In this document: piece by piece, positions 33,907 through 44,386 of the stretch | Layout of the letters: the number at the start of each line of letters is the position of its first letter | Position numbering within the stretch: position 1 is the first letter of the stretch | Source: Pontibacter sp. SGAir0037 | Lineage (GTDB): Bacteria; Bacteroidota; Bacteroidia; Cytophagales; Hymenobacteraceae | DNA length: 64,000 nt | Direction of reading: 5' to 3' | NCBI RefSeq assembly: GCF_005491705.1 | Contig: NZ_CP028092.1 | Coordinates: 806,001-870,000, forward strand | Notes under the pieces: generated by a model | The model's database searches: none | What the model was told of the DNA's origin: nothing | Seen by the model: the letters and a program-made list of their open reading frames with translations, nothing else | Program-made: the position numbers and the translations under genes

Positions 33907-34725
33907 ATGACACAGATGACTGCCACTGCTCCCGGGAAAGTAGTATCTGCTACTTTCCCCAAAGAATATAAGGAACTGGTGGCTATTTGGGAGAGCCAGC
34001 CTTATGAACCGCTCCTGGTGGATAGCTGGTACTATATGCGGTTTCACCCAACTCTTGCTGCAGTCTTGCACCAGGCACCATGTGTTACCTGGGTTCTGGA
34101 CCTTCGAACACAGCAGTACGATTTTGTCAGTACCAACTCTGAGCAGATCTTAGGCTATACGGCTAATTATTTTACTGAAAACGGTTTGGCTGGCGGCATA
34201 GCCATCCTGAATCCAGAAGACCTTTCGAAAACCTGGAAGCTCCTGAAAAATATCTGGGATTTTATCATGGCAGTACCAGCTCCAGACCGGGTGCAATATA
34301 AATTTAGCTATGATTACCGCATCCTAAAGCCCGACGGAAAGCACCTGCGCGTGCTGGAGCAGAATACGGTACTGCAGCAGGATAGAAAAGGCAATATTAC
34401 ACGCATGCTGGGAATGTGCTCTGATATCAGCAACTGGAAGAAAAGCGGGAACCAGATAGCTTCTGTTGTGTCGGCCAAAGATAATTCCTGCGTCTTCTTT
34501 TCTCCTGATAAGGCCGCACAGCAATCTGCACAGCAGTTACTCAGTAAGAGGGAGCTGGAAATTGTAAAGCTGGTAGCCGAAGGCTACAGCAGCAAGATAA
34601 TCGCTGAAAAGCTTTTTATTAGCTTTAATACCGTGAACACGCATCGGCAGAAAATAATAGAAAAGACCCATACACGAAATACAGGCGGGCTGGTGCAGTT
34701 TGCCATCAGCAATGGCTTGATTTAG
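33907..34725 (+). CDS. PAS-LuxR type transcription regulator
   Basis: 272 residues. A PAS-like domain (~45-175; WVLDLRTQQYDFVSTNSEQI, LGYTANYF, MLGMCSDISNWK) is followed by a LuxR helix-turn-helix (LSKRELEIVKLVAEGYSSKI, ISFNTVNTHRQKI). It probably senses a small ligand or redox state. It has no receiver domain. The gene ends in a strong terminator. Confidence 0.82.
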   Translation: MTQMTATAPGKVVSATFPKEYKELVAIWESQPYEPLLVDSWYYMRFHPTLAAVLHQAPCVTWVLDLRTQQYDFVSTNSEQILGYTANYFTENGLAGGIAILNPEDLSKTWKLLKNIWDFIMAVPAPDRVQYKFSYDYRILKPDGKHLRVLEQNTVLQQDRKGNITRMLGMCSDISNWKKSGNQIASVVSAKDNSCVFFSPDKAAQQSAQQLLSKRELEIVKLVAEGYSSKIIAEKLFISFNTVNTHRQKIIEKTHTRNTGGLVQFAISNGLI

Positions 34726-34726
34726 T

Positions 34727-34771
34727 AAATACAAAGCCCCTGCAGTTGTACCGTGCAGGGGCTTTGTATTT
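34727..34771. terminator. Bidirectional terminator
   Basis: 18-base perfect arms containing AAAGCCCCTGCA/TGCAGGGGCTTT with a 9-base loop lie between convergent genes. Confidence 0.85.
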
Positions 34772-34787
34772 AAAATTTTAAAGATGT

Positions 34788-36836
34788 TTACCAGATTTTT
34801 ACCCGTTTCTCCGGTGCCAGGTACAGCGAGTCTGTAGGCTGCACATCAAAGGCGGTATAAAACTCCGGTATGTTGCGTACCACGCCGTTTACCCTGAACT
34901 TGGCAGGAGAGTGCGGGTCTGTGCTTACCTGGTTTCTTAGTGCCTCCGGACGTGCTTTATGCAGCCAGGCTTGTCCCCAGCCGATAAACACACGTTGTGC
35001 CCCGGTAAAGCCATCCAGTACAGGAGCTTCTTTGCCCTGAAGGCTATTTTTGTAAGCCTTCAGGGCAATGCTTAATCCGCCTAAATCGCCAATGTTTTCA
35101 CCCAGTGTAAACTCTCCGTTCACATTCAGGTCAGGGAACACCTTAAACTCATTATACTGAGCTACCAGGGCACCTGTTCTCTTTTTGAATTCTTCCAGGT
35201 CCTGGTCAGTCCACCAGTTGCGCATCACGCCATTGCCGTCGAATGTACTTCCCTGGTCATCGAAACCGTGGCCGATCTCATGGCCGATAACTGCACCAAT
35301 GGCACCGTAGTTTACAGCGTCTTCCGCGTTCATATCAAAGAAAGGCGGCTGCAGAATGGCTGCCGGGAAAACGATCTCGTTCAGTGGCGGGTTGTAATAG
35401 GCATTTACTGTTTGAGGAGTCATGCCCCACTCGTCCCGATCAACAGGTTTGCCCAGCTTGTTCATCATGCGGTTATACTCAAATTCTGCAGAGCGAACCA
35501 TGTTGCCATACAAATCATTCTTCACAATTTTAAGGTCTGAATAATCTCTCCACTTGTCGGGGTAGCCGATCTTTGGCGTGAACTTGCTGAGCTTGTCGAG
35601 AGCCTGTTTTTTAGTATCCTCGCTCATCCAATCCAGCTCCTTAATACTCGATTCATATGCTTTCAGCAGGTTGTTTACCAGGTCCAGCATGCGTTCTTTG
35701 GCTTCAGGTGAAAAATGTTTCTCCACATAAACTTTGCCTACCATTTCGCCCAGGTTGTTATTTACCACATCCACAGCTCGGCGCCACTGCGGCTGTTGCT
35801 CCTGCGTTCCATAGAGGGTTTTGCTATAAAACTCAAAATTCTCCTTATCCAGTTCAGATGTAAGGGCAGTAGCCGAACCTGTTAGCACACTCCATTTCAG
35901 GTAAGTTTTCCAGGTATCCAGCGGAGTGCTTTTAATAATATTATTCAGGTCTTTGATGTAGGCAACCTGGGTAATGACAATGCTGTCCTGGTTCTGTGCT
36001 CCAACGTTTTTCAGTAAAGTAGACCATTCAAAATCAGGCATCAGCGTTTTCAGGTCTTTGGTCGCATATTTATTGTAAAGGCCCACCATGTTGCGGGTTT
36101 CTTCCTTCTTCATGTGCTTGGAAGCCAGTTGAGTTTCCAATGCCATGATTTTAGACGCTTTCTCCTTGCCGTTTTCGATACCTGCCAGTTGCAGCATGTT
36201 CTCAATGTGCTGCACATACTTAGTGCGTATTTCTTTTGATTTGGCATCCTCCTGAAAGTAATACTCACGGTCGGGAAGACCTAAACCGCTTTGCCAGGTA
36301 TAGAGCATGTATTGCTTCGGATTCTTGAAGTCCTCGGTAACGCCTACACTAAAAGGCACACTGTTGGCAGATTTGTTGGCATAAGCAAAATAAGATGCCA
36401 GATCTGTATAGCTGGCAATGGCGTCTATCTTTTTAAATTCTGCCGCCAGGGGAGCCGTACCAATCGAATCGCGCACCTGCATGTTCATGTAAGACGCATA
36501 CAGGTCACCGATTTTCTGCTCATTAGAACCCTGGGCGAAATTTCCGGAAGCAGAGGCTTCAATAATGGCTTTTACATCTTCCTGGGCTTTGTCATTTAAA
36601 ATGTGCCACACACTATAAGAAGATTTGTCGGCAGGAATGGTTGTGTTTTTAAGCCAGGTTCCGTTCACATAGGCTGTAAAATTATCGCCCGGATCTATAG
36701 AGGTATCCATGTTTTCCTTGTTGATACCTGAGCTGAGCTCTTCACTTTTTACAGTCGGGTTGCTGCTGCAGGCAGAAAAGAAAAGCGCGGAAGTAGCCAG
36801 GAAAGGTACTCCCCAAACTTTCAGAGGTTTTGCCAT
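34788..36836 (-). CDS. pepO: M13-family zinc metallopeptidase, lipoprotein
   Basis: 682 residues of the neprilysin/PepO family. The lipobox TSALFFSAC predicts a lipid-anchored periplasmic or surface protein. Key motifs: VNAYYNPPLNEIVFPA, the zinc site HEIGHGFDDQG, and GENIGDLGG with the third zinc ligand Glu. It cleaves peptides. It is a single gene, ending at the shared terminator, with an imperfect dyad in its upstream region. Confidence 0.88.
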   Translation of the reverse strand: MAKPLKVWGVPFLATSALFFSACSSNPTVKSEELSSGINKENMDTSIDPGDNFTAYVNGTWLKNTTIPADKSSYSVWHILNDKAQEDVKAIIEASASGNFAQGSNEQKIGDLYASYMNMQVRDSIGTAPLAAEFKKIDAIASYTDLASYFAYANKSANSVPFSVGVTEDFKNPKQYMLYTWQSGLGLPDREYYFQEDAKSKEIRTKYVQHIENMLQLAGIENGKEKASKIMALETQLASKHMKKEETRNMVGLYNKYATKDLKTLMPDFEWSTLLKNVGAQNQDSIVITQVAYIKDLNNIIKSTPLDTWKTYLKWSVLTGSATALTSELDKENFEFYSKTLYGTQEQQPQWRRAVDVVNNNLGEMVGKVYVEKHFSPEAKERMLDLVNNLLKAYESSIKELDWMSEDTKKQALDKLSKFTPKIGYPDKWRDYSDLKIVKNDLYGNMVRSAEFEYNRMMNKLGKPVDRDEWGMTPQTVNAYYNPPLNEIVFPAAILQPPFFDMNAEDAVNYGAIGAVIGHEIGHGFDDQGSTFDGNGVMRNWWTDQDLEEFKKRTGALVAQYNEFKVFPDLNVNGEFTLGENIGDLGGLSIALKAYKNSLQGKEAPVLDGFTGAQRVFIGWGQAWLHKARPEALRNQVSTDPHSPAKFRVNGVVRNIPEFYTAFDVQPTDSLYLAPEKRVKIW

Positions 36837-36874
36837 AGTTTAGATTTGGTTTAGTTGGTGTTGATAAAACATTA

Positions 36875-36893
36875 ATATAGATATAATCTATAT
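36875..36893. promoter_or_regulatory. A+T-rich dyad upstream of the M13 peptidase
   Basis: ATATAGAT-ATA-ATCTATAT, 8-base arms, lies ~40 bases upstream of the start codon. It may be an operator, but A+T-rich dyads arise easily by chance. Confidence 0.25.
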
Positions 36894-36939
36894 GATCTTC
36901 TAATAAAAGAAGAGCTTGATTAACAGGGCTTTAATATAT

Positions 36940-36965
36940 AAAAGCCACCTAAATAGGTGGCTTTT
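36940..36965 (-). terminator. Terminator after the small Lys-rich gene
   Basis: 11-base arms AAAAGCCACCT/AGGTGGCTTTT with a 4-base loop and a T-run on the minus strand. Confidence 0.75.
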
Positions 36966-37012
36966 GCCTGATAGTAGGTTAAACCCGCTAGCTGCTATGC
37001 AGTAGGTAAGGG

Positions 37013-37120
37013 TTATTCGTAATTGTTTTTCTTTTTTGCCTGTTTTTCAGCCCTTTTTTCCTTTTCGGTTTTAGCAGGCTTCTTCTTCGCCTCTTTTTTG
37101 GCGTCTTGTGATTTTCCCAT
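37013..37120 (-). CDS. Small Lys-rich protein, 35 aa
   Basis: A complete small frame reads MGKSQDAKKEAKKKPAKTEK, then EKRAEKQAKKKNNYE. About half the residues are Lys or Glu. Very similar short proteins starting MGKSQDAKK are familiar in Bacteroidota genomes, usually unannotated or called hypothetical. It is strongly basic and may bind nucleic acid. A terminator lies ~50 bases downstream. Function unknown. Confidence 0.7.
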   Translation of the reverse strand: MGKSQDAKKEAKKKPAKTEKEKRAEKQAKKKNNYE

Positions 37121-37229
37121 GATTGTGTAAATTTATCAATCTAATGTAAACAATTTTCTTGAATTACTCACGGCTAGTAAGTTGTTTTATAGGCTGAAAG
37201 ATCGAGAACAGCTGGAGGAACGCAATGTG

Positions 37230-37649
37230 CTATTTTCTGACTTTGAATCTCGTCCAGTAGGTGGTATTAGAGGTTTTGATCTCAACCAGGTATATACCAG
37301 GTTTTAACTTTCCGAGGGAATAGCGCCAACTGGTTTTGTCTCCTTCTATACTTACTGGTTTCTGATAAACTGCTTTGCCTGCTTTATTTTTAATTTCCAG
37401 TACGGCGTTTTCTTCCAGTTCCTGCTCAAAATCCAGTATATAAGAACCATTCTTCTGTGTGGTCAGATGTATACCTGAAAGAGTCTTGCGGTTAAGGGAG
37501 GTGCTGTCGCTCCCTTCTTTTATCAGAATGAATTTCTTCGGGTTTCCCTTGATAACCGTTTGCTCTTGCTGGTCCTGCGCACTCAGGCCAAGAACGGTGA
37601 GTACCAGCGCCACCGTTAAAACAGGTACATACTTTTGCGTCATCTTCAT
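37230..37649 (-). CDS. Secreted protein with T9SS-like C-terminal domain
   Basis: 139 residues: signal peptide (VPVLTVALVLTVLGLSAQ), a short linker and a C-terminal part (VLEIKNKAGKAVYQKPVSIE, KLKPGIYLVEIKTSNTTYWT, RFKVRK) that closely resembles the T9SS type A sorting domain: 'GxxVY', 'L..GiYlv' and a basic end. There is almost no cargo before it, so it may be a stand-alone domain of this fold. Confidence 0.6.
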   Translation of the reverse strand: MKMTQKYVPVLTVALVLTVLGLSAQDQQEQTVIKGNPKKFILIKEGSDSTSLNRKTLSGIHLTTQKNGSYILDFEQELEENAVLEIKNKAGKAVYQKPVSIEGDKTSWRYSLGKLKPGIYLVEIKTSNTTYWTRFKVRK

Positions 37650-37710
37650 ATTCCCTCTTGTTTAAGTATACTGGCGCTACTGCATATTTAAGGCCAAAAC
37701 AGGTTTAAAT

Positions 37711-38637
37711 TTAAAAATTATTTTGTGTAAGCACAGCTTCTTCCTGCTTATAGCAATAGGGCATGGCAGATGCATGTGACACGCCACCAAACCCTGCATG
37801 CTGCTGAAGCCATCGGGTGTACTTTTTCTGCCCTGCTATTACCTGCTGTCCTGCCTGTGTTAGCTGGTAAGGTTCGTGCTGCGTAACCAGCTCTGGCTGT
37901 AATTCCTGCAGCAGGCTTTTGAGTTGGTAATCTCCGAAGCCATAGCCTGGGTAGTGTTCCGAAAAATGCTGCAGAAGTGCTTGCAAAGTAGTTGTTCCCT
38001 GCTGAACTGCCTGAAGCAGGTACTGATGCGGCAGGCTTATGCCTGTTTCACAAACTGGGAACCGTGTAAGGTGCAAGGTTAGTGCTTCTGCCATTCGGGG
38101 CAGGAGCTGCTGCTGTTTCAGGTAGTCCTGCAACTGCAAAGGGTTAGAGCCGGCATATAGTTCCCACAGTTCCCGGGCCTGTGCCAGTAGTGCCTCTGTA
38201 ACCAGTAGGCGTTCCTGGAAAAGCGCCTGTACCTCTTCCGCATCTAAAAGACCTATGTTTTTGCCTGGGGCCGGAGTGCAGAGGCAGATTCGGGGAATAT
38301 GTTGCCTGCTTAGCCGTTGCAGCAGGTAGAGCAGGTTTACCTGGCACATCAGGTCGGCATCGAACCAGAGTACAACCTCAAAAAACGTAGGTGCCTCCTG
38401 CAGCTTTGGCAGCTCATCCAGCACCTTATGCCTGTACCCCTCTGCTGATTCAGCAAAGGCAGCCGTTATAAATGCCTGACGTTTCTGCCAGAATTCCTTT
38501 TCTGACGCATGTGGTCCTACAGGACCTTCAGAAAGAACTTCACGCCATACGAGCACCTGTCCGGGCAATTTGGCTGCCTCAAAAGCAGGTATGCTGGCAT
38601 CGCCGTTCAGGATATGCAGACTGGGGAGCTTTTTCAA
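37711..38637 (-). CDS. DUF1835 domain protein
   Basis: 308 residues starting LHILNGDASIPAFEAAKLPG, then VLVWREVLSEGPV, the DUF1835 signature, with the usual helical C-terminal part. Cytoplasmic; function unknown. It sits downstream of the lipoprotein gene at 38654 with a 16-base gap, so the two are probably co-transcribed. Confidence 0.75.
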   Translation of the reverse strand: MKKLPSLHILNGDASIPAFEAAKLPGQVLVWREVLSEGPVGPHASEKEFWQKRQAFITAAFAESAEGYRHKVLDELPKLQEAPTFFEVVLWFDADLMCQVNLLYLLQRLSRQHIPRICLCTPAPGKNIGLLDAEEVQALFQERLLVTEALLAQARELWELYAGSNPLQLQDYLKQQQLLPRMAEALTLHLTRFPVCETGISLPHQYLLQAVQQGTTTLQALLQHFSEHYPGYGFGDYQLKSLLQELQPELVTQHEPYQLTQAGQQVIAGQKKYTRWLQQHAGFGGVSHASAMPYCYKQEEAVLTQNNF

Positions 38638-38653
38638 GTGCTGATACTAAAGA

Positions 38654-39547
38654 TTAAAGGCCGGCACCGGAGATGCGGTAAGCCACAACCCGGTTATCAA
38701 AAAAAGTAGGAACATACAGAAGGCGGTCTCTGGTATTGATCTCGATATCGGCAGCGTTTACTTTACTGTCTTTGGTATCGAGCACTTTCCAGTTTCTGCC
38801 GTCTTTGTTTACATAATATACTTCTCCGTTCCAGTTAGAGATAAAATAGCCATTGGTACTTGCTCTTACAACGCCATCTGCCGAAGGTATTCCTTCCGTC
38901 CAGTCCGATACCTGCTTTCGGTTCGGATCGTAGAACCGCGCTACACCGCTACCCGAGAAGGCTATAATCAGGCGGTTGCTTTCAAAAAGAAGTCCGTTGG
39001 GTCTGTTATCCTCCTTGGTATCCTGGATAAAAGTACTTACTCTGCCGTTGCGCAACTGGTAAATCCTGTTCATATCAGAGTCTGAGACAAAAACGGTTCC
39101 ATCGGTTGCTACAGTTACATCGTTCAGAAACTTGGCTCCATCTGCCTTGTAACGGCCGAGTATAGACCCCGATTGAGTGGCAATGGCTACAATTTCATCC
39201 AGGTCGGCAACATATAACACATTGTTAAACAATGCCATTCCTTTTGGATCGTTCAGCCCTGTTACCCAATAAAGCTGCTCTATGTCCCCGTCCAGCGAAA
39301 GTATGGAAACAAAACCATCGCCATCTTTATTGGCAGCCGAGGAAGTTTGGTTGATGTTGGTGACATACAGGACATTCCGCTGCTCATCGTGTAGCACAGA
39401 CTCTGGTGTTTTAAGCGTGTTATCAGTTGCCCACGCTTCTTCCAGTGTGGCAGGAATTCCGGAGCCGAACAAGCCTCCATTGCTGCAGCTGTTTAAGAAC
39501 AGCAGAGAAAGTGCAGCTGTGCAAACGTTTATAAGAGGGCGCTTCAT
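38654..39547 (-). CDS. Beta-propeller lipoprotein (SMP-30/gluconolactonase-like)
   Basis: 297 residues. Lipobox LSLLFLNSC, then repeated blades with VLYVTNINQTSS, NDPKGMALFNNVLYVADLD, FLNDVTVATDGTVFVSDSDM and RPNGLLFESNRLIIAF, the pattern of SMP-30/NHL-type six-bladed propellers. Probably a periplasmic sugar- or peptide-binding protein or lactonase; not proven. It is downstream of menE. Confidence 0.72.
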   Translation of the reverse strand: MKRPLINVCTAALSLLFLNSCSNGGLFGSGIPATLEEAWATDNTLKTPESVLHDEQRNVLYVTNINQTSSAANKDGDGFVSILSLDGDIEQLYWVTGLNDPKGMALFNNVLYVADLDEIVAIATQSGSILGRYKADGAKFLNDVTVATDGTVFVSDSDMNRIYQLRNGRVSTFIQDTKEDNRPNGLLFESNRLIIAFSGSGVARFYDPNRKQVSDWTEGIPSADGVVRASTNGYFISNWNGEVYYVNKDGRNWKVLDTKDSKVNAADIEINTRDRLLYVPTFFDNRVVAYRISGAGL

Positions 39548-39621
39548 AGTATGTTTTTACTAGTTTTACGGGTTCAGATAAAAGCTGTTCTATATAAAGA
39601 ATCTGTTTCCTGCTGTATCGC

Positions 39622-40737
39622 TTATATCGGCTCCAGCCCCAGTTTCTGCAATGTTTTCTGTTTAGAGACCTTGCCTGTGTTCGTTTCGGAGAAAGAAGGG
39701 CTGTAGTATAACTCTCTTGGTACTTCAAATTTCTGGAGCAGTGTTTTGAGCTTGGTGAAGAGCGTTTGCTCTACCTCTTCCGGCAGCTTTTCTCCTTCAA
39801 TCAGAAGCACTATTTTCTCGCCTAACAGTTCGTCTGGTTGTGGGGCTACAAAAAAGCGGGGCTGTTGCGGCAGCTCCATCAATGCCTCGGCAATAGCTAC
39901 TTCTACTTTTTCGCTTTGTATTTTCACACCACCTGAGTTGATGGTGTTATCTACCCGGCCAATCCACCTGAAGCGGGTAGGGGTAAGCAATTCTACCAGG
40001 TCGTTGGTAACGATAGTTTCGTTGCTGGTAATGTCTCCGGTAATAGTCAGGCAGCCACGTTTATCCTGCCCGATCTGGATGCTGTCCAACACTTCGTAAT
40101 ATTCTGCAGCTTTAGGACCGTTAAGCAGGCGAAGGGCTATATGAGAGGCAGTTTCTGTCATGCCATACGTATGGTATACCGGTGTTTTCAGCTGCTGTAG
40201 CTTCCGCTGCAACGATAAGCCTACGGGTGCGCCACCTACCAGAATACCCTTCATTCCGTTCAGCACCGCAGGACCATAAGTTACGTCTTCCAGTATAGTT
40301 TGCAGCTGCAGCGGCACAAAAGATGCAAAGTCGATGCGGGTGCCTTCGGGAAGGAGTTTGAAGGGATTAGAAACCGGTTCTACAATAAACATCTGCAATC
40401 CTGCCTCAAAACCACGCACCAGCATCATCAGTCCTGCAATGTAATCTGTGTTGAGGCAGATAAGGGTTTGGTCGTACTCCCGAAGTCCCAGTAATTTGAT
40501 AGTGCGCCTGGCACTGATTTCCAGCTGTTTGCGACTAAGGTGAATGCGTTTGGGTTCGCCGGTTGAACCCGAGGTTTGGATTGGGAATTCCTGTACGCCT
40601 GTCAGCCAGCTTCTGCAAAACTCCAATGTTTTAGCTTCATAGCCGTTCAGGGGGATACTGTTGCGAAAAGAGTAATCAGCTATTTCGTCGTAGTAAAATT
40701 TTTTTCCGTTGAGCAGGAGTGCCTTTTCTGGTGCCAT
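39622..40737 (-). CDS. menE: o-Succinylbenzoate-CoA ligase (MenE)
   Basis: 371 residues of the AMP-forming acyl-CoA synthetase superfamily: P-loop-like IQTSGSTGEPKRIHLSRKQL, YHTYGMTETASHIALR, WIGRVDNTINSGGVKIQ and the catalytic Lys in NTGKVSKQKTL. The short size is usual for Bacteroidota MenE. It activates o-succinylbenzoate with CoA in menaquinone synthesis. It is 185 bases downstream of menB, with a large hairpin between them, so it may have its own promoter. Confidence 0.85.
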   Translation of the reverse strand: MAPEKALLLNGKKFYYDEIADYSFRNSIPLNGYEAKTLEFCRSWLTGVQEFPIQTSGSTGEPKRIHLSRKQLEISARRTIKLLGLREYDQTLICLNTDYIAGLMMLVRGFEAGLQMFIVEPVSNPFKLLPEGTRIDFASFVPLQLQTILEDVTYGPAVLNGMKGILVGGAPVGLSLQRKLQQLKTPVYHTYGMTETASHIALRLLNGPKAAEYYEVLDSIQIGQDKRGCLTITGDITSNETIVTNDLVELLTPTRFRWIGRVDNTINSGGVKIQSEKVEVAIAEALMELPQQPRFFVAPQPDELLGEKIVLLIEGEKLPEEVEQTLFTKLKTLLQKFEVPRELYYSPSFSETNTGKVSKQKTLQKLGLEPI

Positions 40738-40838
40738 TTGAATAGAAGTCTGTTATCAGAAATCTGTTTGCCGTGTAGCCAAATTTTCTGTTTGAGAACC
40801 TATGTACGTAGATTTGAAAAGTGGAAGCTATAAAAATT

Positions 40839-40891
40839 AAAGCAAGAAGAGCAGGTAAGGTTATTTTTCCCGCACCTGCTCTTCTTGCTTT
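40839..40891. terminator. Hairpin between menB and menE
   Basis: 18-base arms containing GCAAGAAGAGCAGGT/ACCTGCTCTTCTTGC with a 17-base loop. The arm word GCAAGAAGAGCAG is shared with the terminator at 22738. Confidence 0.75.
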
Positions 40892-40921
40892 ATAGCAAAT
40901 AGTTACCCTTGCATGAAAAAA

Positions 40922-41746
<825 letters not shown>

Positions 41747-41971
41747 TTAAAACAATTATCTGTGTAGTGTACGATATGGCAACAAATTGTTCTTCCGAAG
41801 CATCAGCTGCCGCTTTTATGCTGTAAAAGTACTACATAAACGCTATTGTTCTAAACGGGGATGTGTTTTTTGATGTATATGGCTGATTTTTAAAAGCTAA
41901 TGGTTCCGGTAAAAAGCATAGGACAAACTTAGAGCCTGATCAAGTGTATCAGAAGGAAGTGAAGCAGCACT

Positions 41972-42427
41972 TTAATACAAGATGTCTGTTTCTGGTTTAC
42001 GAATGAGGTGATCAACAGAGAAACGGCCTGAGCCAAAGATAAAGAAGAAGATCAGCAGGGCCAGCACGAGCACCGAAATCCATAGCTCTACGTTACCGGC
42101 ACTAAATCCTCTTAAAGAGTTGATAAAGAATACGGCACCTATAAGAATTGGCAGTTGAAATAAGATAGCCACCCGTGTTACCAGCCCAATAGCTATGAGT
42201 ATTCCGCCTACCAAGTGTGCAAAAGCTACGTAATGCGCCAAGCCTAACGATAACCAGCCGAACTGGTTCTGGCCCAGTAAATTCTGAATGGCTCCTGTAT
42301 CCTGAATAAAGAATACACCTTTTATGAAAATAAAAAGGCCTAAGCCAATGCGGAGAAAATCAATCCAGAGCGGGTGGTGCGTATCTGCCCAGTGCTCCAG
42401 TGTGTGCATATCTCGGGAAAGATTCAT
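41972..42427 (-). CDS. DoxX family membrane protein
   Basis: 151 residues with four predicted transmembrane helices. FLRIGLGLFIFIKGVFFI, AHLVGGILIAIGLVTRVAI and the ending helix match the DoxX family, proteins linked to redox or quinone-associated membrane complexes. It sits inside the men cluster between menD and menB, which suggests a link to the respiratory chain (inference). Confidence 0.75.
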   Translation of the reverse strand: MNLSRDMHTLEHWADTHHPLWIDFLRIGLGLFIFIKGVFFIQDTGAIQNLLGQNQFGWLSLGLAHYVAFAHLVGGILIAIGLVTRVAILFQLPILIGAVFFINSLRGFSAGNVELWISVLVLALLIFFFIFGSGRFSVDHLIRKPETDILY

Positions 42428-42596
42428 AGGATGATAGTTTTAGGTACTAAACAATTGACAACTAATTATTTAAACGTTTTTCATAAATTTTTGGGTATTG
42501 TAAAGAGAGATGATTTTTTGCCGATGATGCACTGAAAGAGCTGTTCTGCCATGAAAGGAACACAGACTTCGGGAAAGCGGAACAAGATGTGAAAGA

Positions 42597-42638
42597 GCAC
42601 CAATGAACCAGGATATTTTAAAGCTGGTTCATTGGTGC
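42597..42638 (-). terminator. Terminator after menD
   Basis: 15-base arms GCACCAATGAACCAG/CTGGTTCATTGGTGC with a 12-base loop. Confidence 0.75.
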
Positions 42639-42674
42639 AAAGCTGTTGACAGCCTTAAACGATGTCAGGCAATT

Positions 42675-44378
42675 CTATAATGTTTTTCTTAACGCCTGCT
42701 TGTATGCTGCAAAGGCAGCTGCATTCTCTTTGCTGTCTGTAAAGATTTCCAGAATTGATGCACCTGCATTTGCAGCGAAAAAATGCGGAAGTTGCTTTTC
42801 CAGTTCTGCCAACGAGTGACAGGCTGTATACTGCATTTTAAAATCCCTGGCTGTATTTTCGGCCTGAAGTGGCTGGCGGGTTTCAAAAAACTCTTCCAGC
42901 TCCGGCTGCTGTTTCGGGCCTTCTATCAACCTGAAAATACCTCCGGCGTGGTTATTTAACAGAACAATGCGCAGGTTCTGGGGCAGGTAATTATGCCATA
43001 AGCCATTGCGGTCGTAAAAGAAGGCCAGGTCGCCGGTGAGTAAGGTGGTTATGTGGGGGCTGGTAAGGGCACAGCCAACTGCAGTGCTGGTACTGCCGTC
43101 TATGCCGCTGGTGCCTCTGTTAGCAAAAACAGCAATATCCTTGTCAGCAGGTAAACCAAGTATATTGGCATAGCGCACAGCCATACTGTTGGCTAAGTGC
43201 AGGTTTCCGGGCTGCGGAAGCTGTTGGAGCACCCTGGCCAATACACTTAACTCGCTGTACCCGGCAGATGAGGTATACTGCTGCAGAAAGTCTCCTGCTT
43301 TATGGTTGAGGTTCTGCCAGTTCTTTGCAAAAGAGGTGGCTACAGCTGTAACTGGTTCTGTTGCCAGTAAGCTGAAAAAACTATCCGGTTCGCAACGGAC
43401 AATCTTCGTGAGTGCCTGAAAAGTATCGGCAGCCTGGCCAGCAGGTTGCACATGCCAGTGCGCCTTTGGTTTGTATTTGCGCAAATGCAGCTTCAGGCTT
43501 TTGGAGATAATGGATTTGCCAAATGTGATAAGCAGGTCAGGCTGCAGGCTGAGAAGCTTCTCCTCATCCGGACAGGCCAGCAGGGCATCCTGGTAACGGA
43601 TAGCTTCAGGGAGGGAATGTACATTGGAAATAATGTCTCCGGCCACTACGGCACCAGTTGCCTGAACAAATTTACGCAGGTTTTTAAGTAGTGCAGGGTT
43701 ATAGTTGTCCTGCCCGGCTACTACCAATATCCGTGGATAATGCTGTAGGTCAGCCTGTAGTCTGGAAGCCTGATCAGCGGATAGAGGATAAGTATTATGC
43801 TCCTCTTCAATAACTTTCACTGTTTCATCAAAGCGGATCTCTTCACCTGGAGGCGGATAAAAAGGCTCCCGCAAAGGAATATTGATGTGTACCGGTCCGG
43901 CTGGGTAGGAGGTGGTATGATTCAGTGCTTCCGAAACTAACCGGTTACTGTGCCAGATGGCGTCTTTATGATCGAGGTCTACCGGAAAAGTATAGCTGTT
44001 TTTGATATGCTGCCCATATACGTGCTGCTGCCGAATGGTTTGCCCGTCGAGCTGATCGATCCACTCTGGCGGACGGTCGGCCGTAAGCACGAGCAATGGT
44101 ACCTGTAAAAAGAAAGCTTCCGCAACAGCCGGCGCATAGTTTAATGCAGCCGTACCCGACGTACAGATAATAACCGTTGGTTTTCCTGTTGTTTGTGCCA
44201 TGCCCAGCGCTATGAAAGCTGCCGCACGCTCATCGCTAACCGTCCGGACCTTCAGCTTCGGATGGCGGGCAAACGCAATGGTTAAGGGAGCGCAACGGGA
44301 ACCAGGCGATAGCACCACATTTTCTACTCCTTTCTGAGCACAGATTTCAGCAATATTTACAACAGGTTGAAGGATCAT
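42675..44378 (-). CDS. menD: SEPHCHC synthase (MenD)
   Basis: 567 residues of a thiamine-diphosphate enzyme: SPGSRCAPLTIAFARHP, the catalytic Glu region with VSDERAAAFIALGMAQ, CTSGTAALNYAPAVAEA and GTSGIDGSTSTAVGCALTS. It joins isochorismate and 2-oxoglutarate in menaquinone synthesis. It follows menF with a ~200-base gap that holds an inverted repeat. Confidence 0.92.
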   Translation of the reverse strand: MILQPVVNIAEICAQKGVENVVLSPGSRCAPLTIAFARHPKLKVRTVSDERAAAFIALGMAQTTGKPTVIICTSGTAALNYAPAVAEAFFLQVPLLVLTADRPPEWIDQLDGQTIRQQHVYGQHIKNSYTFPVDLDHKDAIWHSNRLVSEALNHTTSYPAGPVHINIPLREPFYPPPGEEIRFDETVKVIEEEHNTYPLSADQASRLQADLQHYPRILVVAGQDNYNPALLKNLRKFVQATGAVVAGDIISNVHSLPEAIRYQDALLACPDEEKLLSLQPDLLITFGKSIISKSLKLHLRKYKPKAHWHVQPAGQAADTFQALTKIVRCEPDSFFSLLATEPVTAVATSFAKNWQNLNHKAGDFLQQYTSSAGYSELSVLARVLQQLPQPGNLHLANSMAVRYANILGLPADKDIAVFANRGTSGIDGSTSTAVGCALTSPHITTLLTGDLAFFYDRNGLWHNYLPQNLRIVLLNNHAGGIFRLIEGPKQQPELEEFFETRQPLQAENTARDFKMQYTACHSLAELEKQLPHFFAANAGASILEIFTDSKENAAAFAAYKQALRKTL

Positions 44379-44386
44379 GGGTTTTT

